Below, in pieces: positions 1-12,109 of a stretch of DNA of 64,000 nucleotides. Each line of letters begins with the position of its first letter. Within the stretch, counting starts at the first letter, position 1. The position numbers and the translations under genes are program-made. The notes beneath the pieces were generated by a model that worked only from the letters and a program-made list of their open reading frames with translations, was not told where the DNA came from and searched no databases. This stretch comes from Batillaria attramentaria (lineage: Eukaryota; Mollusca; Gastropoda; Batillariidae), in assembly GCA_018292915.2 (NCBI GenBank), contig JACVVK020000394.1, positions 330,001-394,000 on the forward strand, given 5' to 3'.

Positions 1-3000
1 CCCTTCTCTGAAGGCCGGGTAATGGAGTTTAGAAGCGAAGATGATGGAAACTTCCTTTTGACCGATTTTCCATCGCTCGACACCAGGCGTTTCTTCACTT
101 CTGTGGCTCTGTTGCTTTGTTTTGCACTATCAGTCTGAGGTATCTCCTGTGACTGTAGCTCAGTGTCCTTTGCATTTACCTCTGTGCTCTGTGCCGGAAC
201 TTCTGTGACTCCGCTCTTTTCTTCCGTTTTCGCCCGTTGCTGATCACCTCGCTTTGACATCTTTCTCTTCTCAGGGCACAGGCCTTTGAGCTCCTCGTAC
301 ACATCAGTCCATTCGTAGTACAGCTGTATGCTGAATGAACGAACTCGGACCAGCTTCTCATAGTCCCCTTGCTCCTCAGCTTCTTCCAAGAGCAGATTCA
401 CCAACCAGCCAATCCAATACGAGATTGACATCAGGAAACTGCCCTCAGAAAATGATTCAGACACTGCGCGCACCGCGCACATCAAAACATCGAACCTGTC
501 CGTGGTGAGAAAATCCTCCAGCGAGGCGTCGTACTGACCTACGCCGTGCCGCAGCTGTATCAGTAGGCTCGCGAGCGCTTTCAGCATTCGTCTCAGGTTG
601 TCGGCAACAGAATCCGCGTCTGAACTCGAGCTCCTCTGCGCCAGTCGCTCGGCAAGCGCCATCATGAGCCTGTCCGAGCTCATCGCTTTATTTTCTTCGA
701 CGGAGTGGCCATGGGAAAGGGCCAAGCCCACTACAGACTGAGCGAACGCTTTGTCTTTAAGTTTAACTTCCGGCACGACGAATCCCGATTCCAGCTTGCG
801 ACGATGCGATTCCTCCATCACATCCATCATGACTTTTTCAGCATCAAGGGGACCAAGCTCGCATTTTTGAACATGGCGTTTGAGGTAGTCTTTGTGGAGG
901 TAACCCCAGCATCCTGGGCAAGGGTAATAGCTGTCAGGGGTGGCCACGGAAGGTTTCCGGACGATGAATTCACCTTCCCCTGCCTCCAGCACTTTTAAAT
1001 TATGTTTGTGGTTCCCTTGCCCACGCAGCCAAAGAAATCGCTTTTTTTTCTCCTTGGCGTCCGTCTCCTTCAGCCACTCCCATACCGGCGTCTCATTGGT
1101 ATGCTGGCTCATGAGATGTCGTCCAATCTTCCCATATTTCTTACCACAGTAGAGACACCAAAATTTTTGGCAACGGCTTGTCGGTATCCAAATGCCTTGC
1201 TGTCTGCCACCGTTTTCCTTTTCTAGTTTCTGACGAGTGTTTTTGGTAACTGGCCTTGTACTGCTGGTGTTGGGCAAAGAATTACCAGCGTCACTAGAAT
1301 CGCCTTTAGCAGCTGGTGTTGGTCGAGAATTTCTATTGCTGGTAACAGTACCAGTTTCACTTCTGTTCACAGCAGGATCCTCATCAGTATCACCAGTGAC
1401 GGTAACAGGATTGAGATCACCACTATTACTGATACTAGTGATAGCTGCACGATCAGCAACAGACTCGCTGGAAACAGGGTCAGTATCACCACTGTTAGTA
1501 ACAGGATTGAGATGATCACTGTTGACAGCAGGATCAGCGCTGTCACCGCAGGCAGCAGGATCAGTGTCACCACTTCTGGTAGCAGGATGAGCATTGTCAA
1601 CGTCAGCAGCAGGATTGAGATCACCACTGATGATCACAGGATCAGTATTGTCACCGTACACAGCAGGATCAAGACTTTCACTGTTTACAGTACCATGAGT
1701 TGTACCAGTGGTGGTAACAGGATCAGTAGCATTACCAGCAGCAGAAGGATCATAATCACCAATGTCAGCAGCTGGATCACGATTACCAGCTGGATCACCA
1801 TGGGAAACAGGATCAGCAACAATGTTACATTCAACAGGATCAGGATCACTGCAGCTGGTCACTGGATCAGAGTCACCACTGCAGGTGACAGGATCTGGAT
1901 TATCACTGCTGGCAACAGGATCAGGATTACCACCGCTGGTAACAGCATCACCACTGCTGGTAACAGGATCACCACTGCTGGTAACAGGGGCAGGATTACC
2001 ACTGCTGGTAACAGGATCAGGATTACCAGTGCTGGTACCAGGATCACCACTGCTGGTAACATGGGCGCTGCGAACAGGTTTTGCAGCCCTTTGTTTACTT
2101 TTACCAACTCTGCATCTCCTGGGAATCTGTGGCAAGTACTGCAGAAAGGTGTGAGCCAACCTTTTCTCCAGCTGTGTTTGGAACTGCAGCAAGTTGCGCT
2201 CCTTTTCTATCTCCTTGGCATGCGCTGCTTCTTCCTGTAGCAGACAACAACACTTGCTCACCGCCCGACACACCAACTTCAACGCGTACGACTTTGACCT
2301 CTCTGTCAGTGCTCCCGAGTTCTCCCAAGCCATCGTCTTGGCTTCCTCTGCGACAGCGTCCAGCTGGTCCAGAGTGAGAAATTCTCGGAGAGGGGCGTTG
2401 GGTTTACTGCACAATGCACGCAGCCGAAGCAGCAATTTGCCCAGCAGAACTAAACTTCGCCCAGCCGATTTGCCCGTGCCTGTGTCTCGCGTCGCTTGCA
2501 GCTCGCTCTCGGCCCATTCTGAGATTAGCTTGTCAGACTGCACGGCCTGCACTGCTTGTTTGTAACGGCTGGGAAAATTCCTCGGCACCAGCTGACGTAA
2601 GGTAGACGGCAAACTTATGTTCATCCACTGACAACTGGTCACTGCTGAAGTCTCTGTGTGAGTTACAGACGATAAAAACTTAGCGGCATCTTCCATAGCT
2701 TCATGTGTCTCTGCTTTATCTTTCGGAGCGAAACCACATCTATGGAGATGCCGGAACATTTGTGGGCGTCTGATGTACGCGAAGCAGTACGCACATGCGA
2801 TATAGTTGAAGTCTGCTACTGATGTAGAGACAGTGGTGAGTTTTGCTTTGACCAGCAGGTCCCCTTGACCGCTTTCAAGAACTTCTTCGTTGTGCAAGTG
2901 GATACCCACATTTCGCAAACGTTCCTGCAGTCTTTTGCGCTTTTCTTTGTTCTTCTCTTTCAGCAGTGTTTGGACCGCTTCCTCAGTCTTGTGCCTTGCT

Positions 3001-4664
3001 CGTAAATGTCTGGACAGCTTCATGACAGAAGTCTTGCAAAATGGGCAGATTTGCAGCCTTCTCTGCCGCACCGGGCCGTCAACAGGCTTTTTTGCTGAAT
3101 GTTTTGCCTTTTGTTTCAAGGTTTTTCTGACAACCGCCGTTGCCCGAACCGCTGCCCGTCTGTGATTTCTTCCGAGCGTCTGATTTGTGCAACCTTGTTC
3201 GTCAATGTATTTAGAAGCATTGGAGGCATCACAGTTGTAGTCGCTGTCATCATCTGCACAGTCATCACTGGCATCAGGTTGAAATTCATCGCCAGAACTG
3301 TTAATGTCAGAACCCTCCTCTTCAACCTGTTTCACAAACAAGAAGATAATTCAGTTAATTTATTGACGAAAGGCTTGCTAAAAATCATTAAATGCCGGGA
3401 AAAAGATGCACCCCCCCCCCCCCCCCAAAAAAAACAAAACAAAAAAACAACCAAAACAAAACAAGCAAAAACCAACCAACCTGGGAAGTAAAGAAAGAAA
3501 ATAAAAACAAAAATGACAAAAAAAACCACAAAACAGTAATATTACAAATAACAACCCCAAAACCACACACACTCACAATAAAACCCACAAAACAGTACAC
3601 CCCTTTCTGTTTGTCTGTTTCAAGTGGGGCAGAAGAAAACAAAAACATAACAAAACTAGAGAGGCAGAAGCCTCCATGGCTCCCTTGTGACACAGGTCAA
3701 GGTCATTCACAAAAGTATGTTTGTAGAGCTCTTATCACTATCCAGTATCATGCTAAGTGATGTGTCTGGCGCTCTGAGTTCCTGGCAATATTACAATTTT
3801 CCCCGAAACAGTTTGTACAGCCTTGACCTTTGGTCAAAGTCATTCAAAAGAGATCTTATCAATGTCTATCATCATGCCAAGTTTGATGCCTCTAGCATTT
3901 GTAGTTCCTCCGAAAACAGTAATGTTAAAATTCACAACAGACAGCTTTAATGACCTTGACCTTCAGTCAAGGTCATTCAGAAAGGTAGGTCTCATTGCTG
4001 TCTATCATCATGCCTCGTTTGGTGCCTCTACTGTTTGTTGTTTTGGAGAAAATGCCAAGGTTAAAGTTTCCAAAAAAACGCTTGCATGACCTTGACCTTG
4101 ACTAAAAGTCACTGAACACAGGTATGCCTGTAAAGGTGCTGCCAATGTCAATCATCGCACATAGTTTGATGCTTCTGATTCTTTCTAGATACATGTACTG
4201 AGAAAAGCAAATGTAAAATTTCCGAACAGACTGTTTCAATGACCTTGACCTTGGGTCAAGGTCATTTAAGATGGTATGTGTGCATAGGTCTTATCACTGT
4301 CTATCAGCATGCCAGGTTTGGCACCTCTGCTGTTCATTGTTTCTGAGAAAATGCCAATGTTAAGGTTTCACAAAACTATCTTGTACGGCCTTGACCTTGA
4401 CAGAAGGTCACTGACTACATGTATATCTGTAAAGTTCTTATCAATGTCTATCATCATGCAAAGTTTAAAACCTCTGGCATTTGTAGATTACGAGAAAATG
4501 CCAATGTAAAATTTTCAAACAGAGAGCTTTAGTGACCTTGACCTTGGGTCAAGGTCATTCAAAATGATATGTTTTAAAAGGTCTTGTGCTAGTCTATCAG
4601 CATGCCAAGTTTGGTGCCTCTACTGTTTGTAGATTCTGAGAAAATGACAACGTTAAAGTTTTCT

Positions 4665-4699
<35 letters not shown>

Positions 4700-7600
4700 G
4701 ACAGACAGACGACGGAGGGTTAATACATAGACTCCCATTGTTACACAAGGGAGCCAACAACCACACAAAAAAAACACTAACAAAAAAAACACACTAACCC
4801 CCCCCCCCCCCCCCCCCCAAAAAAACAATAACAAAATGCACAACTATAAATGAAAGACAGACATTGCAAAACAAAACAGAAATAAATTATTCATTTTCAC
4901 TTTCAACTCAAGAGAGCAAGTTACTGTACATGTACAAGGTTTCTACGGAACACCACAGTACCTCAATGTTAGACTGTGCCACGGGTTTGGTCGACCTCTG
5001 CCTTGCCTGCCTTTCCAGTCCTCGGACAGACTGCTTCGAAGCTGTCTCCTTTTGCATCTCTTTCTCTAACGAAGTCTCTATCTGTGGTTGTTTCTCCATC
5101 TCGTTTTCTGTCTGTTTCTTTGATGGAATCTGTTCCTCTGGTGTGGTCTCCTTCCGCCTCTTTTTCTGTGGTGTGGTTGGATTTTCTCTGTGGGTACTCC
5201 TCCCTTTTGAAACAGCAAATGCTGGGGCTGACGGTTTTTCAACGCCAGCTGCAGCCACGTCGATCCTGTGCAGTTTAACGAAGCAAGGCCGCAACAGCCC
5301 TGTAGAGGTCAGTGACTGGGTACTGTTGAGCTGTGCTTTGCTGGGTTGCTGGTCGCCAGACTGCTGATGGTCGCTAGGCTGTTGCTGGTTGCTAGGCTGT
5401 TGCTGGTTGCCATGCTGCTGATTCTTGTCAGAATACTGAGAGCTGCCAGTGCTAGGTGCGTTGCCGTGAGAAACGTGGGATGGTGAATCAGCTTCTACTT
5501 CCTGACCCTCATCTTCCAAAATGTTCACCAGCGCCATGTGCAAAGAGTCGTGGAGAGCAGTGTCCGGCTCCGAACCATCAGACATCCAGCCGTCAGACAC
5601 AGAGTCCTCCACATCACTCATCAAGGCCTGCTCTCTGTATGCCCAGCTTACAGATGAGCCTATCTGCTCCTGCTGCTGTCGTTCAACAGGGTCGGCAGGA
5701 CTGCTCATGTCACTGCTAAACCCGAGCTGATGATCATCTTCTGGTGCTTCATTCTGCGACTGCTTGGAAAGGGTCTGTTGTGAAGTAGGTAAAGACAGCG
5801 ATGTGTGAAGCCCTGCCATGACCATGATGTCCAGGTCTGGGCACAACGGCTGCTGCCCCGACCCTGACCTTGGCGCAAAAGATGACCGATTCTGATGCTC
5901 CCCATCTGTTGCGAACAGAGTGTCCGCATGAACACTGCCGTCTTGCTGGTTTTCATGACTTGCACCTCTGGACCCAAACACACTAGCACTACAATCTGAA
6001 GAAGAGGAATTGGTTGTTGGTTTATCTCTAGAACGCTTGGCATTTTTAGGATGAAACTCATTCTCAGACAGGCTAGTTTGGTCAGCCATGGTCACGTTCT
6101 TCTTTGGACGACCTCTGCCTCTTTTAGCAACTGCTCGTTCTGGTGCGTCTACTTCCTGACAGCTTTGATTTGCAACATCAGAAATGGTCTCAGGAGTTTG
6201 GTCAGCCACAGTCACGTTCTTCTTTGGGCGACCTCTGCCTCTTTTAGCAACTGTCGGTTCTGGTGCGTCTACTTCCTGACCGCTTTGATTTGTGGCAGCA
6301 GAAACGGTCTCAGGCTGACTTCCCTGCAGTCTGCCACTTTCAAGCCCACTTTCTTGCACACCTCTTTTTTCATGTTCCGCTGCTGAAACCGTCTTGGGTT
6401 GACCTGTTTTACGTTTGACGCTGTCTGAACTGAGCACATCGCTAACATGCTCAACGGTGTGTTCTGCCCACGCCACGGTTTTCCTGGGCTTGCTGCCACT
6501 ATGTTTAGAACTTTGTGAGTTAGAATTACTCGCCTGGCCACTTCTCTGTACAGCAAAAACCTGACTTTGTTCATCTGTGAATGCGGCGGCTGGTGCACCG
6601 TGCTCTCTCAAAGAAGCTGTGGTTGGCATTTGCTGGAGCGAATCTTGGGGCTGCGTGCCTGCAGCAAGCACGGCTTGGCTGGTGACTGGACTGGAGTAGG
6701 CTTGGCTGATGACTGGACTGGAGCAGGCTTGGCTGTTGTTTAGCATTACTGTTGCTGGCCAAGGAAGAACCGCTGGCGATTGTGGAACCACAAGCCTTGG
6801 CGGGACCAGAGCCTGGGAAGAGAGATACACAACTTTATCATTACTTCTCACTGAGCTTTCTTAACGAGGCTAATGATACCTTTTTTTTTTCTTTTTTTTT
6901 TTGTGGGCTGCCCCAACTCTTTTGCCGGTTCCAGTGGTGTTCCTCCCAGGTAATGGGTGGAATCCACTGAGGGCTTGAAAGCTGGGGCAATTTCTATTAT
7001 GCATGATGATGGAGATGAGGATGATGGTAAGATGATGCTATGAAGGTCCGTGTGGTTTGGGACTGCGGGAAAGGGCCGCATTCCACGCTTCCTGTCATAA
7101 ACATCCCGACATTGACCAGGCCCGGGAACTATGGCAACTGCGGTGCTGGCCGTGTAATCATCCACATCATAAGACGTGTCATACCAAGGGAAGCACCCCT
7201 GAAGTCGCACCCGTAAAGTGGGTGAATCTCGGCTGTGTGGCAACAGCCTCCCCATTGGGCCCATAGCACACCCGCTTTGGGTAGGAGCCAACCTAGACAG
7301 GAAAAATCCCGCTTGCTTCGGCTGGGACTCAAACCCGGGTCTCCCAGTCCATGGTCCGAAGTGCTAACCACTACACTAAGGGGACCGGTAATGATACCAT
7401 TTTTGCTCACAGATCATTCTGTGCTGGGTTTTTTGTGTTGTTGTTGTTGTATATATGTTGGATATCCATCAACAAACCATTTAGACACCTGGACAGTGAC
7501 AGCATCTGTATTGCTGGCACTGAGCGGACAGACGTGTACGCGATGATGCTCCGACCACACTGAGCACTCCAGCAGCGAAAAAAAAGTTGCAGAAGTTGAA

Positions 7601-10600
7601 TGTTTAACGGCTCATGCAAAGAGTAAACAACATTGGATTGCATTCAGAGCTGTACTGATCATCAAGCAGGCTGGGGAATTGCTGAGGGGAAAAAAGACTG
7701 AAACCTAGAGAGGGTGCAGAGGCAGCGCCCTGCTGGGGCCCCAGGGGGCCAATGCCCTACTTCAGAAATCAAATTTTAGCCTTTTCAAAGGCATTAGTAC
7801 AATAGTAGCCTCTCCTACTGTCCTAGCACCCAAACGTTCAATACTGTCTTGGTACTGACACACAAGTCTTCAAAAATGAAGTTAGATAGTCCCATATGGC
7901 ATTTCGTGTTATCAGGATGTAGACTGAAGACTGTGTGTGCAACCTTTTCCCCCCATCCTTTTCTTTGGCTGAAACTTTGATTTTGTTTGGGCTGAAAGAA
8001 CAGGAAATTTGGCTGAAAATTGCCAAATGACTGTAAATTCCCCAGCTGATCAAGATACAGTATTTTGAGCATCAGGCACACTCACAAGTGAAACTGTTCC
8101 AGAACAGGAGCTGGCTCAGCAAATATGGAATTTGCCCATTGAAAAACAACACTCTTTGGGAACGAGCAAAGTTATCTCCCCTGCAGTGCTGAAAGTCACT
8201 TTAGTTATTCTGTTTCCGCATCTTCTCCTGTGCCAGCGATTGTCAAGTGCGCTCGCCCGCTCGCTTACGCTACCAAATTTACTGTCGGGCGAGTGAAAGC
8301 TCTGGTAGCGGTAGCCCGAATGGCGAGCAGGAATTCTGAGATAAATCAGAACCTAGCAGCCACTCTGGCCTCCAGAAAGTTTTTCGAGGTACCAGTTTTG
8401 TTCAGGGCGGTAGCCCGAATGGCTACCATGGTCCTGACACATTTGACGATCGCTGCTGTGCTGCGGTCATATGCTTCGTTCCTCTACCACTTGGCAAAAT
8501 ACTAATCATAGTCTTTATACAGGAGCTTTATCCCAGTTGTTTGGCTCAATGCACCAAGAAGTGAACCAAACATGCTTGCTCATGTGAATCACACACATTC
8601 ACTCGCAAACAAGACATCAACATAATTATTACTGTCACACAGGGCTCCAAATAGCTCGCAATCCAAAATGGGGAAAAGAGTGTAGTACTTAACGAGCATT
8701 GTAGAGACTTTATCCTTGGGGTGTCCGGGGACATGCTCTCCCAATTTTTTTTTTTTTTTTTTTGCTGCCACAACTCTTTGCCGGCTCCAATGGTGTTCCT
8801 TCCTGGTAATGGGTGGAATCCACGGAGGGCTCGGAGGCTGGGGCAAATTTTTTATTATGCATGATGATGGAGATGAGGATGATGGTAAGATGATGCTATG
8901 GAGGTCCGGGGCGGGCAGGCTGAACATTTCTGGAGGGGGAAGGGGAAAACGCACCACAAGACACTACAGGTGAAGAGCCTGATTCCTTAAACTACACTTC
9001 AACCTTCAAGAAGGGGCAAATTTTTTATTATGCATGATGATGGAGATGAGGATGATGGTAAGATGATGCTATGGAGGTCCGGGGCGGGCAGGCTGAACAT
9101 TTCTGGAGGGGGAAGGGGAAAACGCACCACAAGACACTACAGGTGAAGAGCCTGATTCCTTAAACTACACTTCAACCTTCAACTTCTCATACTGGTGGCA
9201 GAAGTAATTACTACTACTACTGTACCCCCCCCCCCCCCACCCGCTCCACAAACACAGATCACATGCACAAAAGACACAGGCTGGGGAATTGCAGCGAAAA
9301 AAAAAGACTGAAACCTGGGCCACTGTGCAGGGGCAGCGCCCTGCTGGGGGACCACAGGAGCATGAAAACAAATGTTAGCATTATTGAAGGCATTTAGAAG
9401 CCTCTCCTGGCATCTGAAAGTGAAATACTGCCTTGATACTGACATGCAGGAATTATAAAATGAAGTTAGACTGTCCCATACGGCATTAAATGCATCTTGA
9501 TTAGTTGAAAAATGCAACCTTTTTGAGTTTTCCTCCTTTTTTAGGCTGAAAAAATAGAAAATTTGTCTGAAAATTGCCAAATGACTGAAAATTCCCCAGC
9601 CTGAAGACAGGTAAAACAGCATTTCTTCATTCTCAAACCCACCGTCCCAGCAGTTTGTGGTGGCCCAACCCACAGCTCGAACTCTGTCCTCAGTTTTTCG
9701 TTTCTCTGCTTCAGTAGCTGCATCTCCTCCCTCATGCGCGCCATCTCCTGAATGATGCTCCAGTTTGCTGCACGCAGTTGTACGCTTTCGTCGTACTCCT
9801 GTGAACAATTAAAAGATGGTATGCAAGTCACATCACAAAGTGTCGCAAAAAACAAAAGCTAGACTTTACTTGCCACGTTGCTGTCCTTTTATATCTGCAA
9901 ATTAAAAAAATCTGAAAACAAAAAGTTAAATATTATTACATTAAAAAAAAAACTGAAAATATTTCAATGACTGAATGAGTCATTCTGTCTGTAAGAGAGG
10001 ATCTGTAGTGTCTCCTTGGATAGGACTAAATATAAGCAAACATTAGGCAATGTTACAATGTTCAAAACGCATAATTTCAGCAGAAAAATAATATGAATTA
10101 TATGTTGAAAGTTTGACACTTAAGAGGCAGAAAACTACGAAACTAGGCTCCAGGGCAGGAAGCTCAAACTTCCATCGAAGAAAATACAGAACATCACAAT
10201 TAATCATATACGTTACCTCATCGTCCACAATATCTTGAGCCTCAGCTTCTGATCTCCCCTTCTTCCCACTGATCGACTTCCTGACGTCCTGAACAGACTT
10301 ATGACCCTTCGCTTGCAAACTTGCTGCGCTTTGCTTCTGAGTGACTGGGTTGGTCTTCTTTCCTTTGGCAGTGTTTTTCCCATTTGTGGTGGACGCCTTT
10401 TTGGACTTTTGGGATGACGCTGTTACTGGCTTTGGTTGCTGTTTGGAAAGTACAGAAACACTGCTTGAACTTGTGGATGCCTTTTTGGACTTTTGGGATG
10501 ATGCTGTTACTGGCTTTGGTTGCTGTTTGGAAAGTACAGGACCACTGCTGAAACTTTTACTCTTGGACTTGGAAACAGCACCACTGCTTGATGTCTTCTT

Positions 10601-11077
10601 TAAGTTCTTCGCAAGCACAGTGGCATTTTTCGTTTTGCTCGCCTTCTCACTCACTTTGGCGGACGCAATTTTGCTTGAAGATTCATTAGCTTCTTGATTC
10701 TTCTTTCCAGCAGTCTTACTCTCAGAACTCTTACTCTCCTTAGCTTTTGTTGAAGGCAGTTTCGGAGATGTTCCATGGCCTGTGCTGAGCGACATTTTGG
10801 GAAAACTGCTGGTGTCTGGTTTTAACCGTTTAGCCATACTGTCTGAAGGCGCACTCTGAGGTGTTCCTTTTTTTAGCATGCTTTTCTTTTTGGCAGATGG
10901 CTTGCTTGGAATGTCCGTCTCTTGAGATGCTTGCTTTTCTTGCGTCCGTTTGAGAAATGCAGTACTGCCTGTTCTGCTGTTCTTGATTGGTGAGGCTGTG
11001 TGGGCACTGCCATCCTTTAGCAGATGCGCCTTCTTGTGTGAAGATGCAATCTGCGAGTCAGAACGCTTGCGTTTCAT
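1..11077 (-). CDS. Large AT-hook and tandem zinc-module protein, 3' end outside window
   Basis: Four coding exons join in phase 0: 11077-10217 (donor GAG|GTAACG), 9798-9643, 6812-4962 (acceptor ttcccag, donor GAG|GTACTG) and 3326-1, open to the edge. A 5' acceptor at 11109-11108 lies just before the ATG, so an upstream non-coding exon is likely. Exon 1 (287 codons) is Lys/Ser/Thr rich with a KRKR stretch. Exon 2 (52 codons) looks like a short coiled coil. Exon 3 (617 codons) has two AT-hooks, KRGRGRPKKN, on a duplicated segment near 6067-6300. Exon 4 carries two copies of a module: a C-x2-C-x9-H-x4-H finger (CPFC near 3047; CLYC near 1154), then C-x2-C-x11-H-x3-C, then a helical stretch containing FLT-x-D. 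A DNA- or chromatin-binding nuclear role is inferred. The module resembles widespread invertebrate proteins whose C-termini, as I recall, look like tyrosine recombinases; that part would lie outside the window. Splice choices are by eye. Confidence 0.72.
1240..2065 (-). repeat. Coding minisatellite inside exon 4
   Basis: Degenerate 21- and 27-nt units are clearest at about 1850-2060. On the minus strand they encode variants of VTSSGDP and VTSSGNPDP. Unit lengths are multiples of three and the frame stays open, so the array varies in length without breaking the protein. It forms an acidic, Ser/Thr/Pro-rich linker between the two zinc modules. The plus-strand ORFs here are its complement. Confidence 0.75.
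3405..3600. repeat. Poly-C and A-rich low-complexity tract
   Basis: A run of about 16 C is followed by about 180 bases of A-rich sequence with scattered C. It lies in intron 3 of the AT-hook gene. The ORFs across it on both strands are composition artefacts. Confidence 0.8.
3655..4755 (+). mobile_element. Nuclear-receptor-motif repeat element, copy 1
   Basis: A 1.1-kb element made of diverged internal units. Each unit contains forms of tgaccttgacctt or tcaaggtcatt and a shared tail (atcatgccaagtttg, tgagaaaatgccaatg). It opens near actagaGAGGC and GGCTCCCTTGTG (3678-3689). It closes with a CA microsatellite, GACAGACAGAC, and CACAAGGGAGCC (4744-4755), the exact reverse complement of the opening 12-mer. 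A tail hairpin pairs CTCCC (4732-4736) with GGGAG (4749-4753). No ORF is recognised. Short terminal inverted repeats, an internal array, a microsatellite and a 3' hairpin resemble non-autonomous Helentron-type elements (inference). It sits in intron 3 of the AT-hook gene. Confidence 0.7.
6881..7388 (-). mobile_element. tRNA-derived SINE (family A), full length
   Basis: Read on the minus strand from 7388, the head has an A-box-like TAGTGTAGTGGTTAGCAC and a B-box-like GGGTTTGAGTCCC, which together form a pol III promoter. A unique body follows, and an A-rich tail appears as the T-run at 6881-6902. A 10-bp target-site duplication, TAATGATACC, flanks it at 6871-6880 and 7389-7398. It lies in intron 2 of the AT-hook gene in the same orientation as that gene. 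The head is SINE-derived and not a functional tRNA gene. Confidence 0.85.
7667..8048. mobile_element. MITE with CAGGCTGGGGAATT inverted termini, copy 1
   Basis: It begins CAGGCTGGGGAATT and ends in the reverse complement lacking one C. ATCAAG is repeated directly at both flanks (7661-7666, 8049-8054). The interior resembles the copy at 9277-9603 along its whole length and has no coding capacity. Confidence 0.75.
8745..8909 (-). mobile_element. 5'-truncated SINE (family A)
   Basis: The T-run (8745-8763) and following sequence match the 3' half of the SINE at 6881-7388, including the ATGATGATGGAGATGAGGAT stretch. The tRNA-like head is missing, as expected from incomplete reverse transcription. 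Its 5' boundary is blurred by a later local duplication. Confidence 0.75.
8840..9183. repeat. 173-bp tandem duplication
   Basis: The segment starting ggggcaaatt at 8840 is repeated at 9013 with almost no differences. Each unit carries the end of the truncated SINE plus flanking intron. The near identity points to a recent event. Confidence 0.85.
9277..9603. mobile_element. MITE with CAGGCTGGGGAATT inverted termini, copy 2
   Basis: It has perfect 14-bp terminal inverted repeats, CAGGCTGGGGAATT and AATTCCCCAGCCTG. The direct repeat AAGACA flanks it (9271-9276, 9604-9609). It inserted 39 bases past the donor of exon 2 of the AT-hook gene. The interior aligns with copy 1. Confidence 0.8.
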
Positions 11078-11109
11078 CTTGCAGGTTTCTTTCTATCAGA
11101 GCAGCATCT

Positions 11110-12101
11110 GGAGACAGTAATAATTCATTAAACGGTTGGTGAGATAGCCTGAAAGCCCAAATACCCTTGTCAGGTAAGCAAAGCTGCAGGTACCTTTTCA
11201 TCAAATGCGCTTAACCAACACAAAAGAAAAATAAATCCAAACCACTTGCTTATATATCAAGATACAACCTAAAACATAACAGACCACTACAAACACTAGT
11301 GGTCCCAATACTGCCAAACACACTAGCTTTTTGAAACGTAAGTGCTGGTTGGACTATTTATAGCAACACCCACAGCAGTATGCAAAGGTGCGATGTCTCC
11401 CTGTCTAAACGATACATCACCCCTTTCAACAACCAGCCTTTGAGTGTAACTAGTGCATTTTCTCCTGCACTTAAAGCGCATAATGTTATTTTTTTTAAAT
11501 GATAGGAGAGATACATTGAACATCGCTGGCTAAACAAATACCATATCAAGCAGCCCAGCAAAATTAGATGACATCGGAGGAAGAAGCGCCAAGGGGATCG
11601 AGCAAAGCTTAGCGGAAGTCCCCGACTTGTAATCGCACCATTCAATATGTTCGCAGTTTTAAGAGATAGGTACGCTTTTAAGCACTACTTCTTTGCGATT
11701 TCAATCTACTTGAATACATTTTCTGGTCGGGAAAGTATCGCTTAATTTGCGGTTACCCTTTCACTAGTGGACTTCGCTGCTTGTTAACTTGAGCCAGTTT
11801 GCGGTAAATTGATTGTTCATTTTCGGTGTATTTCCCTTCATCACTTGGAACAACCTCGTGGTCTATGCATAACATTCATTTACAAAGTCTGTATATAAAA
11901 AGGTCAGCATACGTAAATTTCATGTAATGCAACTACATGGAAAAAATAACAGGCACAACTAACTCCGACAATGAATCGATAGAATAGAACGCGTGCTCGC
12001 CACTTTCCCTAGCGTCACTTCCGCTTTTTCTTCCCGCGGAACTGCGAGTTTCCGGACAAAACTCTCGAGTAGGATAGGAGCACTTGAAGCGCCAAAGGCT
12101 G
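11110..12101. other. Upstream region of the AT-hook gene, no gene seen
   Basis: This probably contains the gene's first, non-coding exon and first intron, because the ATG exon starts with a splice acceptor at 11109. I could not fix a transcription start. The GC-rich block near 12000-12060 has ETS-like ACTTCC. Confidence 0.35.
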
Positions 12102-12109
12102 CTCATGCC

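Noticed and set aside
1512..2240. Plus-strand 242-codon ORF rich in Ser, Arg, Ile and Thr
   Set aside because: It is the complement of the minus-strand coding minisatellite; the minus frame is open much further and carries zinc fingers.
7340..7388. Possible tRNA gene (also 40863, 49143)
   Set aside because: A and B boxes are present, but the sequences continue into SINE bodies with target-site duplications, so they are SINE heads.
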